Origin: Pseudomonadota bacterium
GTDB lineage: Bacteria; Pseudomonadota; Alphaproteobacteria; Micavibrionales; Micavibrionaceae
Assembly (NCBI GenBank): GCA_016198545.1
Contig: JACQIJ010000114.1
Coordinates: forward strand, 1-7,456
Direction: 5' to 3'
Length of the DNA stretch: 7,456 nt
Part shown: one piece after another, positions 1 to 7,456 of the stretch
Layout of the letters: the number at the start of each line of letters is the position of its first letter
Numbering within the stretch: the first letter of the stretch is position 1
The notes under the pieces: model-generated
The model's input: the letters and a program-made list of their open reading frames with translations, nothing else
What the model was told of the DNA's origin: nothing
The model's database searches: none
Translations under genes and position numbers: made by a program

Positions 1-627
1 CACTACAAAAGCTCCACCAACCAGGCGCCGCGCAAGGCTCTGCCCGGATGGCCGGGACAGGAACGCGAGGTCTGGCTGCGCCTGAAGCTGATCGCGGATG
101 CGGGAATCATCGGCATGCCCAACGCCGGAAAATCGACATTTCTTGCCGCCGTATCGAAGGCAAAGCCGAAAATCGCGGACTACCCTTTCACCACCCTGCA
201 CCCGAACCTCGGCGTCGTGAAAATCGGCGATCATGATTTTGTTCTGGCGGATATCCCGGGCCTGATCGAGGGCGCGCACGAAGGGCATGGGCTTGGTACA
301 AAATTCCTCGGCCATGTGGAACGCACCGCCGTCCTCCTTCATCTTATAGACGCCACGCAGAACGATATCGTCGGCGCCTACAAAACCATCCAGCAGGAGC
401 TGGAGGAATATGGCCGTGAATTGGCTGATAAGCCGGAAATTATCGCCCTGAACAAATGCGATGCCATAGGACCGGAGCTGGCGGCGGAACAGGCGAAAAC
501 CCTGAAAAAGGCCATCAAAAAAGACGTCCTTGCGGTTTCCGCCGTCTCGGGCGAAGGAGTGGAAAAAGTCCTTTTTACTCTTGTTGCAGAAATCAACAAA
601 AACTCAATTAAAAACAAAAATTTATAA
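1..627 (+). CDS. obg: Obg/CgtA-family GTPase, 3' part (5' end outside window)
   Basis: This is an essential GTP-binding protein that associates with the large ribosomal subunit during its assembly and is tied to stress and cell-cycle control (family knowledge). The open frame runs in from base 1, and 208 residues are visible. They start at the end of the glycine-rich Obg fold (KSSTNQAPR, visible residues 3-11) and continue through the G domain. G1 is GMPNAGKST (38-46), the switch I region reads YPFTTLHPN (61-69), G3 is DIPG (84-87), G4 is NKCD (151-154) and G5 is SAVSGEG (180-186). All GTPase motifs are intact. The protein stops soon after the G domain with a short Asn/Lys-rich tail (KNKNL), so there is no long acidic C-terminal extension like that of E. 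coli ObgE. The last 45 bases or so are conspicuously AT-rich. The ATG at 115 lies inside the P-loop and is not the real start. Genes upstream are not visible; rplU-rpmA is the usual partner. Confidence 0.96.
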   Translation, partial: HYKSSTNQAPRKALPGWPGQEREVWLRLKLIADAGIIGMPNAGKSTFLAAVSKAKPKIADYPFTTLHPNLGVVKIGDHDFVLADIPGLIEGAHEGHGLGTKFLGHVERTAVLLHLIDATQNDIVGAYKTIQQELEEYGRELADKPEIIALNKCDAIGPELAAEQAKTLKKAIKKDVLAVSAVSGEGVEKVLFTLVAEINKNSIKNKNL

Positions 628-647
628 ACAAAACCTCGTCTGATACA

Positions 648-675
648 TTGACGTATTTCGTTGATCTGTGCTAAC
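648..675 (+). promoter_or_regulatory. Candidate sigma-70-type promoter for the aminopeptidase pair
   Basis: TTGACG at 648-653 matches the -35 consensus at five of six positions. Sixteen bases later GCTAAC (670-675) is a poor -10 that resembles the CTA-type -10 boxes of alphaproteobacteria. The AT-rich tail of obg lies just upstream and could act like an UP element. The position, about 35 bases before the start codon at 711, is suitable. The -10 is weak, and read-through from obg is an equal possibility. Confidence 0.27.
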
Positions 676-696
676 ACCCTCTCATCCACAAAAAAT

Positions 697-704
697 GGGG
701 GGAA
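697..704 (+). promoter_or_regulatory. Strong Shine-Dalgarno sequence for the divergent aminopeptidase
   Basis: GGGGGGAA at 697-704 lies six bases before the ATG at 711, an ideal spacing, and decides that start. It is a clearly better ribosome binding site than the one before the second aminopeptidase gene at 3538. Confidence 0.7.
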
Positions 705-710
705 CAGGGT

Positions 711-3485
711 ATGACCGAGAAAATCAAAAAAACCTTCCGGCTTGACGATTATGCGCTGCCGCCGTTTATCACGGATCATGTCGAGTTGAAATTTTTCAAA
801 CATCAGGACGGCACGTACTCCCTGAACCAGAATTCCATATGGAAACGCACCGAAAGCGGCGCGGGACACGCCCGGATCGAATTCAATCTCGTCAATCCGC
901 ACTTTGACAAGGACGGCAACAGAACGGGAAAACCGTTCCTGCTACGAATCGAAAAAGACGGCGAAGATTTGTCTGCCGACGGCGGCGGCTATTCTTACGA
1001 TGAAGATACGGGCATCATAACCATCCCGCTGGACCCTGATGAAGTTTCGCCGGCATTTTCCTTTCACACTTTTATCGATCCTGAAAACAACCCGGATATG
1101 CAGGGGCTGTACCGTTCAGGAAACATTGACATGACGCAATTCGAATCCGACGGTTTCGTCCGCATGACGCCGTTTCCGGGCCTGCGCCCGGATATCCTGC
1201 CGCGCTTTACAGTGCGCGCCGAAGCGCCACAAAGCGACCCGACCCTCCTGTCGAACGGGAACCTGACGGCATCCGGGAATCTTGAAAACGGACGCCACTG
1301 GGTTGTCTACGAAAACCCCATTCCGGGCCCGAACTACATCGTCGCCTTCGCCGCCGGCGAGTTTGATATGATTGAGGACACCTTCGTCACACGCAGCGGC
1401 GAAACCGTCCATATCCCGCTCTACGCCGAGGAAAAGGGCATGGCCGCGCACGGCATCTTCGCCATCGATGCCCTCAAGAAAATGATGAAATACGACGAGG
1501 ACAACTTCGATGCCGAATATGACCTCGATAATTTCAAAATTCTTGCCGTATCTAAGTTCAAATTCGGTGCAATGGAGAACAAGGGCTTTGAAATCTCGCA
1601 AGATACTTTTGTCCTCGTACACCCGGAAACCGGAACCTATGACAACATTTACGGAGTCTATAACGTCGTGGGCCATGAAGGATTCCACAACCGTTCCGGA
1701 AACCGGACGACGATCCAAAGCTTCATGCATGTCGGCCAGAAAGAAGGCCTGACCACGCTGCGCCAACAGATGTTCATGGAATACCTGAGTTCCCCCGTTA
1801 CCGAGCGTATCGACCAGATACAGCTCCTGCGCCGGAAGCAATTTCCGAATGATGACACGCCGCTGGCGAGGCCTATCCTGCCGGACGAGGTAGACAATAT
1901 AGAACTCTGTTATGACGGCGTGGCCTACGAAAAATCCGCCGAGATCAAGCGCATGATGGCCACGATGATGGGCTGGGATACATTCAAACGGGGCGTCGCC
2001 CATTACTTCAAAAAGCACGATCTGCAGGCCGCCTCGATGCAGGATTTCGTGGCTGCGATCGAGGACGTTTCCGGCCTTGATCTTTCCGGGCAATTCTTCC
2101 AGTGGTACAAGCAATCCGGCCATCCGCATGTAAGCGCAAAAGGCGTTTACGATGCCGACGCAAAAACCTATACCCTGACGCTTGAACAGAAAACGCCGCC
2201 GACCCCCGACCAACCGATCAAACAGCCCATGTTCATCCCTGTAAAAATGGCGCTGGTCGATAAATGGGGCAAAGATATTCCCGTAGCGCTCGACAGATCC
2301 GTCAACCGTGAAATGCCGACGGAGCACGTTCTGAACTTTACGGAGGAGAGACAGTCCTTCACCTTTATCGGCGTAAAAACGGAGCCGGCCTATCATTCGG
2401 TCTTCCGTGACTTCTCGGCGCCCGTATCGCTGGATGAATCCGGGCTGACCGACAGCCAGCTTTACGCGCAGATGCGCACCGACCCCAACGGGGTTAACCG
2501 CTGGGAAGCCGCGCAGACGCTGTGCCTGAAGGAAATGAAGCGGCTTTACAATGCATGGAACCCGGCGCAACCCCCGGTGGTTGACAGCCGCCTGATCTAC
2601 GGTCTGCAAGTGATGATCGCCGACCCCGCCGCCGACCCGATGTTTCTGTCCCAGATTCTTGCATTGCCAGGCGCAAGCGAACTGGAAGCTATCGTGGATA
2701 AACCGATCAGGGCCGATGTCGTCTCTGCCGTGGCCGCTCATTTGAAAAAGGGAATTGGTCAGGGTCTCTGTCGCAGCATGGATGTGGCCTTTAACCGCAT
2801 TCATGACAGCATCGTGCGCGAACATAAAACCTACAGCTATGACCTGCACGGAAAATCGAACCTGAAACGATCAATTTTGATCTATATGATGGCCGCGGAT
2901 GTTGAAAACGGGATGAGAAAAGCGTCCTCCCTGTATAACAGCGGCGATAAAATGGATCGCATGATGGCCCTGCAGGCCGCAACCGCTTTCGACGGGCCGG
3001 AACGCGATGTCATGGTTCAGGAGTATTTCGACCGCTATGCGGGCATGGACATGGAACTCCGAAAATGGCTGGCCATGACGGCAAGCGAAAATTCGGACAA
3101 GGTCTTTGAAAAAATCGAAAAAGCCACCCAGCTGCCTTCGTTTGACTGGCATAACGCCAAGCATCCTTTTATTCTTTACGCAAATCTGGCTGCAAACTAT
3201 ACACAATTCCACAGGCCCGATGGCAAAGGGTACGAAACCGTTGCCGATGGCGTCATCAGGATGGAAAAAATCAGGGTTGGCGGATCTCTTGCCGCGCGCC
3301 TGCTTCAGAGCATGGCAAACTGGCGTGACTACGGCGTCCCCAACCGCGACCTGATGCTTGCGCAGTTGCACCGTGTAAAGCAACAACCCGGCTTGTCCGA
3401 CGAAGTTGTTTCCACCCTGAAATCGCTGTTGCCGGCAGATGGCCAGGGGACGGTAAAACAGAACCCCGGATTCGCTCCAGGCTAA
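711..3485 (+). CDS. pepN: Divergent M1-family aminopeptidase (PepN paralogue)
   Basis: This is a 924-residue zinc metallopeptidase of family M1, PepN type, expected to cleave N-terminal residues from peptides in the cytoplasm; there is no signal peptide or membrane segment. Domains by analogy with E. coli PepN: N-terminal beta domain about 1-218, thermolysin-like catalytic domain about 219-469, small beta domain about 470-575, helical C-terminal domain from about 576. The catalytic set is complete: Gln143/Glu145, GAMEN at 286-290, HEGFH at 322-326, third zinc ligand Glu345 (HExxH-18-E spacing kept) and Tyr406. It differs from canonical PepN in several ways: HEGFHNR replaces HEYFHNW, the 11 residues before KEG hardly match, Phe285 replaces the S1-pocket Met, the NPNR segment of the last domain is lost, the N-terminal domain is about 24 residues longer, and there is a C-terminal tail of about 16 residues. 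The start is supported by the Shine-Dalgarno sequence and by RLDDYA at 10-15, which matches RLEDYA at the same place in the neighbouring gene. It is probably active, with altered specificity (inference). Confidence 0.9.
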   Translation: MTEKIKKTFRLDDYALPPFITDHVELKFFKHQDGTYSLNQNSIWKRTESGAGHARIEFNLVNPHFDKDGNRTGKPFLLRIEKDGEDLSADGGGYSYDEDTGIITIPLDPDEVSPAFSFHTFIDPENNPDMQGLYRSGNIDMTQFESDGFVRMTPFPGLRPDILPRFTVRAEAPQSDPTLLSNGNLTASGNLENGRHWVVYENPIPGPNYIVAFAAGEFDMIEDTFVTRSGETVHIPLYAEEKGMAAHGIFAIDALKKMMKYDEDNFDAEYDLDNFKILAVSKFKFGAMENKGFEISQDTFVLVHPETGTYDNIYGVYNVVGHEGFHNRSGNRTTIQSFMHVGQKEGLTTLRQQMFMEYLSSPVTERIDQIQLLRRKQFPNDDTPLARPILPDEVDNIELCYDGVAYEKSAEIKRMMATMMGWDTFKRGVAHYFKKHDLQAASMQDFVAAIEDVSGLDLSGQFFQWYKQSGHPHVSAKGVYDADAKTYTLTLEQKTPPTPDQPIKQPMFIPVKMALVDKWGKDIPVALDRSVNREMPTEHVLNFTEERQSFTFIGVKTEPAYHSVFRDFSAPVSLDESGLTDSQLYAQMRTDPNGVNRWEAAQTLCLKEMKRLYNAWNPAQPPVVDSRLIYGLQVMIADPAADPMFLSQILALPGASELEAIVDKPIRADVVSAVAAHLKKGIGQGLCRSMDVAFNRIHDSIVREHKTYSYDLHGKSNLKRSILIYMMAADVENGMRKASSLYNSGDKMDRMMALQAATAFDGPERDVMVQEYFDRYAGMDMELRKWLAMTASENSDKVFEKIEKATQLPSFDWHNAKHPFILYANLAANYTQFHRPDGKGYETVADGVIRMEKIRVGGSLAARLLQSMANWRDYGVPNRDLMLAQLHRVKQQPGLSDEVVSTLKSLLPADGQGTVKQNPGFAPG

Positions 3486-3537
3486 AATCATCGATGCCTG
3501 TTGCAATAATACCGCTTCTCGTGGACAATGAGCATCC

Positions 3538-6087
3538 ATGAGAACCGATACGCCCAAAACCATCCGCCTGGAGGATTACGCCCCGCCTTTGTACCGCGCA
3601 CAGCATGCCGATCTGACATTCCGGATTTTCGACGACAGGACAATCGTCCGCTCCGTCACGAAGTACAAAAAAAACCACAAGGGCAAGGAAGACTTAATCC
3701 TCAACGGCGAACATATGAAGCTGTTGTCGGTTTCCCTGAACGGTAAAAAGCCCGAACACAAAAAATCCGAAAAATTCCTGACCCTCCCCTGCCCCGGCAA
3801 TGAATTTACGCTGGAAATCGAGACAGAAATCGATCCGGCCGCCAACACGCGGCTTGAAGGCCTTTACAAATCCGGCGGCAACTGGTGCACCCAATGCGAG
3901 GCCGAGGGGTTCCGCACGATTACCTATTTCATTGACCGGCCCGACAACATGTGCACTTTCCGCGTGCGGATAGAGGCGGATAAAAAAACGTGTCCGGTAC
4001 TGCTGTCAAATGGAAATCCGGTCGAGGAAGGCGAATCTGAGGACGGCAGGCATTACGCCGTATGGGACGATCCGACGCCTAAACCGTGTTACTTGTTTGC
4101 CCTTGTCGCCGGCGATCTCAAACACATCCATGATACTTTCAAGACGAAAACAGGGAAAAAGGTCGATTTGCGCATCTATGTGCGCGACGGCGACCAGCCG
4201 CAATGCGCGCATGCGATAGAATCGCTTAAGGAATCCATGAAATGGGATGAAGACGTCTATGGACGCGAATACCAATACGGCCGATTCAACATCGTGGCTG
4301 TCAGCGATTTCAACATGGGCGCGATGGAAAACACATCGCTGAACATTTTCAATACGGCTCTCGTTCTGGCGCACCCGGACACCGCGACGGACGCCGATTT
4401 CGAACGCGTCGAGGGCGTAATTGCCCACGAATATTTCCACAACTGGACAGGCAACCGCATTACATGCCGCGACTGGTTCCAGCTTTCCCTGAAAGAAGGT
4501 TTTACCGTTTTCCGCGACCAGGAATTTTCCGCCGATATGAATTCCCGCGACGTGCAACGCATCGACGATGTGGTTGCTTTGCGCAGAATGCAGTTTCCGG
4601 AAGATTCAGGCCCCCTCTCCCACCCCGTGCGCCCGGACAATTACATCGAAATAAACAATTTTTATACGATGACCGTGTACGAAAAGGGCGCGGAAGTCAT
4701 CCGCATGCAACATGGCATGCTGGGGCCTAAAAAATTCCGCAAGGCGACCGATCTTTATTTCAACCGCCATGACGGGCAGGCCGTAACGTGCGACGACTTC
4801 GTGAAATGCATGGAAGACGCATCCGACATAGATCTGGGACAATTCAAATTGTGGTATTCGCAGGCCGGAACCCCGGAAGTGACGGCAAATGGCTGCTACG
4901 ACGAAAAAGCTAAAACCTACACCCTGACGCTAAGCCAACATATCCCGCCTACGCCGGGGCAACCGAAGAAAAAGCCAATGCACATCCCTGTAAAGGTCGG
5001 TCTCATCGGCCCAAACGGATCCGACATCGTCCAAGAGACGCTGGATTTGCGGGAAGAAAAGCAAGATTTTACCTTTAAAAAGATACCGGCCCGGCCCGTA
5101 CCGTCCATCCTGCGGGGTTTTTCCGCTCCTATCAAGCTGAAGACGAACCTGTCGAACGAAGATCTCCGTTTCCTGATGGTTCACGACAGCGACGGATTCA
5201 ACCGTTGGGAGGCTGGACAGACGCTTGCCTTGCGCTACCTGAATGAAAATCCCGATGACGGCTTCATCCAGAGTTACAGAGATCTTGTAGCCACGGCCTT
5301 TCATAAGGATACGGATAAAGCCCTTCTTGCCCGCTCCCTGAGTCTGCCGGATGTTTCTATCATTGGCCAGCACAGGAACCATGTCGATCCGAGCGAAATC
5401 CATGAATCCAGAGAAAATCTTCTCGATATAATAAGAAGCGAATTCGGTGACAAAATCATAAAGATATACGATGAAAACAACGACCCCTCATTCGCCAGCG
5501 ATTTTCAGGCGCGCTCAAGGCGCGCGCTTAAAAACGTCGCGCTGCGCCTTCTGGATGACCCGGCGCGGGCGAGAAGGCAGTATGAGAACGCCCACAACAT
5601 GACCGACCGGGTAGCCGCGCTGGCGCTCCTTGCCGACAGCAACGCCGGGGAACGCATGTCTGTCTTTGAGGATTTTTACAGACGTTTTGAAAAATTCCCG
5701 CTGGTCATCGATAAGTGGTTTGCCCTGCAAGCCGGCGGCGTAAGGCCGGAAACACTCTCGGAAATCCGCGGACTGCGCCTGCACCCGGCCTTCACGATGA
5801 AAAACCCCAACAGGGTGCGTTCGCTTTACGGCGCATTTGCCATGAACAATCCCGTCTGCTTTCATGCTGCAAACGGAGAAGGATATGCGTTTCTTGCGGA
5901 TGCCATCATCGAACTGAACGGTATAAACCCGCAGATCGCCGCACGCCTCCTGACTCCTCTCAAGGACTGGAAGCGCTACACGATTAACCGCCAGAAAATC
6001 ATGAAGGACCAGTTGCAACGCATCGCGAACGCGCCGAAGCTATCCGCCGACGTTTTTGAGATTGTCAATAAAACGCTGGCCGCCTGA
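3538..6087 (+). CDS. pepN: Aminopeptidase N (canonical PepN, M1 family)
   Basis: This is a broad-specificity zinc aminopeptidase that removes N-terminal residues from peptides in the last steps of cytoplasmic protein turnover. It has 849 residues, against 870 in E. coli PepN. Key residues fall at exactly the E. coli numbers: Gln119 and Glu121, Met260 of the S1 pocket, GAMEN 261-265, HEYFH 297-301, third zinc ligand Glu320 and Tyr381. CRDWFQLSLKEG (310-321) and NPNRVR (756-761) in the helical C-terminal domain are also intact. It is shorter than E. coli PepN mainly around the beta domain and its junction with the helical domain (about 490-555). One oddity is that GAMEN is followed by Thr-Ser rather than the Lys-Gly of E. 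coli. There is no signal peptide. The start is firm: an in-frame TGA at 3529-3531 lies just upstream and the next Met is residue 60. The ribosome binding site is weak (GTGGA, 12 bases away), so the gene may depend on transcription, and perhaps translation, from the paralogue 52 bases upstream. Confidence 0.97.
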   Translation: MRTDTPKTIRLEDYAPPLYRAQHADLTFRIFDDRTIVRSVTKYKKNHKGKEDLILNGEHMKLLSVSLNGKKPEHKKSEKFLTLPCPGNEFTLEIETEIDPAANTRLEGLYKSGGNWCTQCEAEGFRTITYFIDRPDNMCTFRVRIEADKKTCPVLLSNGNPVEEGESEDGRHYAVWDDPTPKPCYLFALVAGDLKHIHDTFKTKTGKKVDLRIYVRDGDQPQCAHAIESLKESMKWDEDVYGREYQYGRFNIVAVSDFNMGAMENTSLNIFNTALVLAHPDTATDADFERVEGVIAHEYFHNWTGNRITCRDWFQLSLKEGFTVFRDQEFSADMNSRDVQRIDDVVALRRMQFPEDSGPLSHPVRPDNYIEINNFYTMTVYEKGAEVIRMQHGMLGPKKFRKATDLYFNRHDGQAVTCDDFVKCMEDASDIDLGQFKLWYSQAGTPEVTANGCYDEKAKTYTLTLSQHIPPTPGQPKKKPMHIPVKVGLIGPNGSDIVQETLDLREEKQDFTFKKIPARPVPSILRGFSAPIKLKTNLSNEDLRFLMVHDSDGFNRWEAGQTLALRYLNENPDDGFIQSYRDLVATAFHKDTDKALLARSLSLPDVSIIGQHRNHVDPSEIHESRENLLDIIRSEFGDKIIKIYDENNDPSFASDFQARSRRALKNVALRLLDDPARARRQYENAHNMTDRVAALALLADSNAGERMSVFEDFYRRFEKFPLVIDKWFALQAGGVRPETLSEIRGLRLHPAFTMKNPNRVRSLYGAFAMNNPVCFHAANGEGYAFLADAIIELNGINPQIAARLLTPLKDWKRYTINRQKIMKDQLQRIANAPKLSADVFEIVNKTLAA

Positions 6088-6092
6088 AGACT

Positions 6093-7456
6093 TTACATTT
6101 CCGATATGCTGTTGACGCCTTCCGCCCGCAGCAGGGCATTCCGGCTTGCCGCCGAAAAGTTCCAGCGACCCGGCAAGGTAAGCGCTGCCGTCGTGTTTTC
6201 GTTTATGCTGACCAGTATCACAACCTGCGCCGACCCCCTGCCTTCCGTCTCCAACAGGGTTTTCATCTGCGCAAGCGGCTTTGCGTTATCCAGTCTTATC
6301 TGCACGGCGTTAATCTTGGCTGCCAGCGCTTCGTCAAGCGGGCGCAAGGATTGCGCCGTCAGGCGCAACTGGTCCTCCCGCTGTTCGGCTACAACCTTTA
6401 TCAAAAAAGCCTCGCCGGCGTTCAGCATATCCCGCACGGCAGAAAGAATTTCGGAAAACAGTGTCACTTCATAGACGCCCGATGCATCGGACATCTGTAA
6501 AAAAGCATATTTGTTACCGCTCTTCGGCGAAACCTTAATCTGCTTTTTCAGCAACACGCCGGCCATATCGAGGACAACCGCCCCTTTGTACTCCAGTTTC
6601 TCTTGAACCTGGCCTGATGAAACGATACCCATGCGATCAAACTGCGCAGCTTTCGTATCCAGCGGATGCGCCGACAAAAAGAAACCGACAGCCTCGAATT
6701 CCTTCTGAAGCCTTTCCAGCGGATCCCACTGTGTAACGCCCGGCAGTTCCAATTTAACGGTTATGCCGGTATCGCCGCCAAAAAAGCTTGTCTGGCCGCT
6801 CTTTCTTTCCTCTTCCTTGGCCTGCGCATGGCGTAAAACAATCTCCGCCCCGGCATATACGACAGCACGATTCGCATCCAATGAATCAAAGGCCCCGGCG
6901 CAAGCCAGCTGCTCGAACTGCCGCTTGTTCATTACCCCGGATTCCAGCCGTTCGGAAAAATCCTGGATGTTCTTAAAGGGGCCGCCCCGGTTGCGTTCGA
7001 GCACAATGCGAACCATCGCCTGTTCGCCTACGCCCTTCAGTGCGGCAAGCGCATAGCGGATGGCATCGCCCTCAACCCTGAACATGGCCCCCGACAGGTT
7101 GATGTCCGGCGGCAGGAGATCAATTTCCATCCGGTCAAGCTCCTGCTTGAAAACAGCCAGTTTATCCGTGTTCCCCGCATCAAGCGTCATGGAGGCCGCC
7201 ATGAACTCCACCGGGTGATTTGCCTTCAGCCACGCCGTCCAGTAGGCGATGAGCGCATAAGCCGCGGCGTGCGACTTGTTGAACCCGTACCCGGCGAATT
7301 TCTCCACTTGCTCGAAAATGTAGGAGGCGCGGTCTTCCGGGACATTGTTATTGGCTGCCGCACCCTTGATGAACTTGTCGCGCTGCGCGTCCATTTCTTC
7401 TTTGATCTTCTTGCCCATCGCGCGGCGCAGAAGATCCGCGCCGCCGAGCGTATAAC
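6093..7456 (-). CDS. dnaE: DNA polymerase III alpha subunit, 3' part (5' end outside window)
   Basis: This is the replicative DNA polymerase catalytic subunit, of which the C-terminal 453 residues are visible. Counting from the internal Met at 7418: twelve residues (YTLGGADLLRRA) precede it and join the fingers-region sequence AMGKK. KFAGYGFNKSHAAAYAL follows at 40-56, with LPPDIN at 102-107. The tandem helix-hairpin-helix DNA-binding region is at about 120-143 (LKGVGEQA). An internal beta-clamp-binding motif QTSFF is at 209-213 (bases 6780-6794), in the place of QADMF in E. coli alpha. The GFFLSAHPLD segment is at 245-254 and an OB-fold domain at about 278-360. The last 80 residues correspond to the C-terminal region that contacts tau in E. 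coli. The polymerase active-site aspartates and the PHP domain lie outside the window. The frame is open to base 7456 and the Met at 7418 is not the start. The gene converges on pepN with five bases between stop codons. Confidence 0.97.
   Translation of the reverse strand, partial: YTLGGADLLRRAMGKKIKEEMDAQRDKFIKGAAANNNVPEDRASYIFEQVEKFAGYGFNKSHAAAYALIAYWTAWLKANHPVEFMAASMTLDAGNTDKLAVFKQELDRMEIDLLPPDINLSGAMFRVEGDAIRYALAALKGVGEQAMVRIVLERNRGGPFKNIQDFSERLESGVMNKRQFEQLACAGAFDSLDANRAVVYAGAEIVLRHAQAKEEERKSGQTSFFGGDTGITVKLELPGVTQWDPLERLQKEFEAVGFFLSAHPLDTKAAQFDRMGIVSSGQVQEKLEYKGAVVLDMAGVLLKKQIKVSPKSGNKYAFLQMSDASGVYEVTLFSEILSAVRDMLNAGEAFLIKVVAEQREDQLRLTAQSLRPLDEALAAKINAVQIRLDNAKPLAQMKTLLETEGRGSAQVVILVSINENTTAALTLPGRWNFSAASRNALLRAEGVNSISEM

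Noticed and set aside
588..632. AT-rich end of obg considered as a terminator
   Set aside because: It is A-rich coding sequence with no GC-rich stem before a T-run; no intrinsic terminator is supported.
643..656. Small inverted repeat ATAC-6 bases-GTAT overlapping the candidate -35 box
   Set aside because: Four-base arms arise easily by chance and no flanking symmetry extends them, so it is not called an operator.
378..902. A 174-codon - strand open frame across the end of obg and the start of the next gene
   Set aside because: It is antisense to two real genes and the promoter region; its sequence shows no motif.
906..923. DKDGNR in the divergent aminopeptidase as an EF-hand-like calcium loop
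   Set aside because: Only part of the DxDxDG pattern is present, with no flanking helices evident; the resemblance is too slight.
1116..2849. A 577-codon open frame on the - strand inside the divergent aminopeptidase gene
   Set aside because: It lies fully antisense to a clearly homologous gene, has no family-like motif and an odd His/Arg/Val/Phe-rich composition, as expected for a codon-bias shadow.
711..3485. The first aminopeptidase gene as a decaying pseudogene
   Set aside because: The frame is intact for 924 codons, all zinc and GAMEN residues are kept with exact spacing, and it has a strong ribosome binding site.
2871..3563. A 230-codon - strand open frame spanning the 3' end of the first aminopeptidase gene and the spacer
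   Set aside because: It is mostly antisense to conserved coding sequence, with no recognisable domain.

Overview
The window looks like chromosomal housekeeping DNA of a Gram-negative bacterium, most likely an alphaproteobacterium. The visible parts of Obg and DnaE match the proteobacterial forms, base composition is moderate (a little over half G+C by eye) and coding density is very high. I cannot name the genus. Nothing mobile, no RNA gene and no CRISPR array was seen.

Layout: (1) 1-627, + strand, the 3' part of obg (cgtA), a ribosome-assembly GTPase cut by the left window edge. (2) 628-710, an 83-base AT-rich spacer with a weak promoter candidate and a strong Shine-Dalgarno sequence. (3) 711-3485, + strand, a 924-residue divergent M1-family (PepN-type) aminopeptidase. 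(4) 3486-3537, a 52-base spacer. (5) 3538-6087, + strand, an 849-residue canonical aminopeptidase N whose catalytic residues fall at the same numbers as in E. coli PepN. (6) 6088-6092, five bases between two convergent stop codons. (7) 6093-7456, - strand, the 3' part of dnaE (DNA polymerase III alpha subunit), cut by the right window edge.

The one non-routine feature is the tandem pair of PepN paralogues, probably co-transcribed. The second gene is the textbook enzyme. The first keeps every residue of the zinc site and the GAMEN motif, but its zinc-ligand helix, its S1-pocket residue and the active-site-capping C-terminal domain have changed. This fits an old duplication followed by a change of substrate range, or possibly of function, while the chemistry was kept. 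The two enzymes would plausibly act together in the last steps of cytoplasmic peptide breakdown; neither has a signal peptide. obg and dnaE appear to be neighbours without a functional link. I do not see an undescribed multi-gene system here; the divergent paralogue is the best lead.
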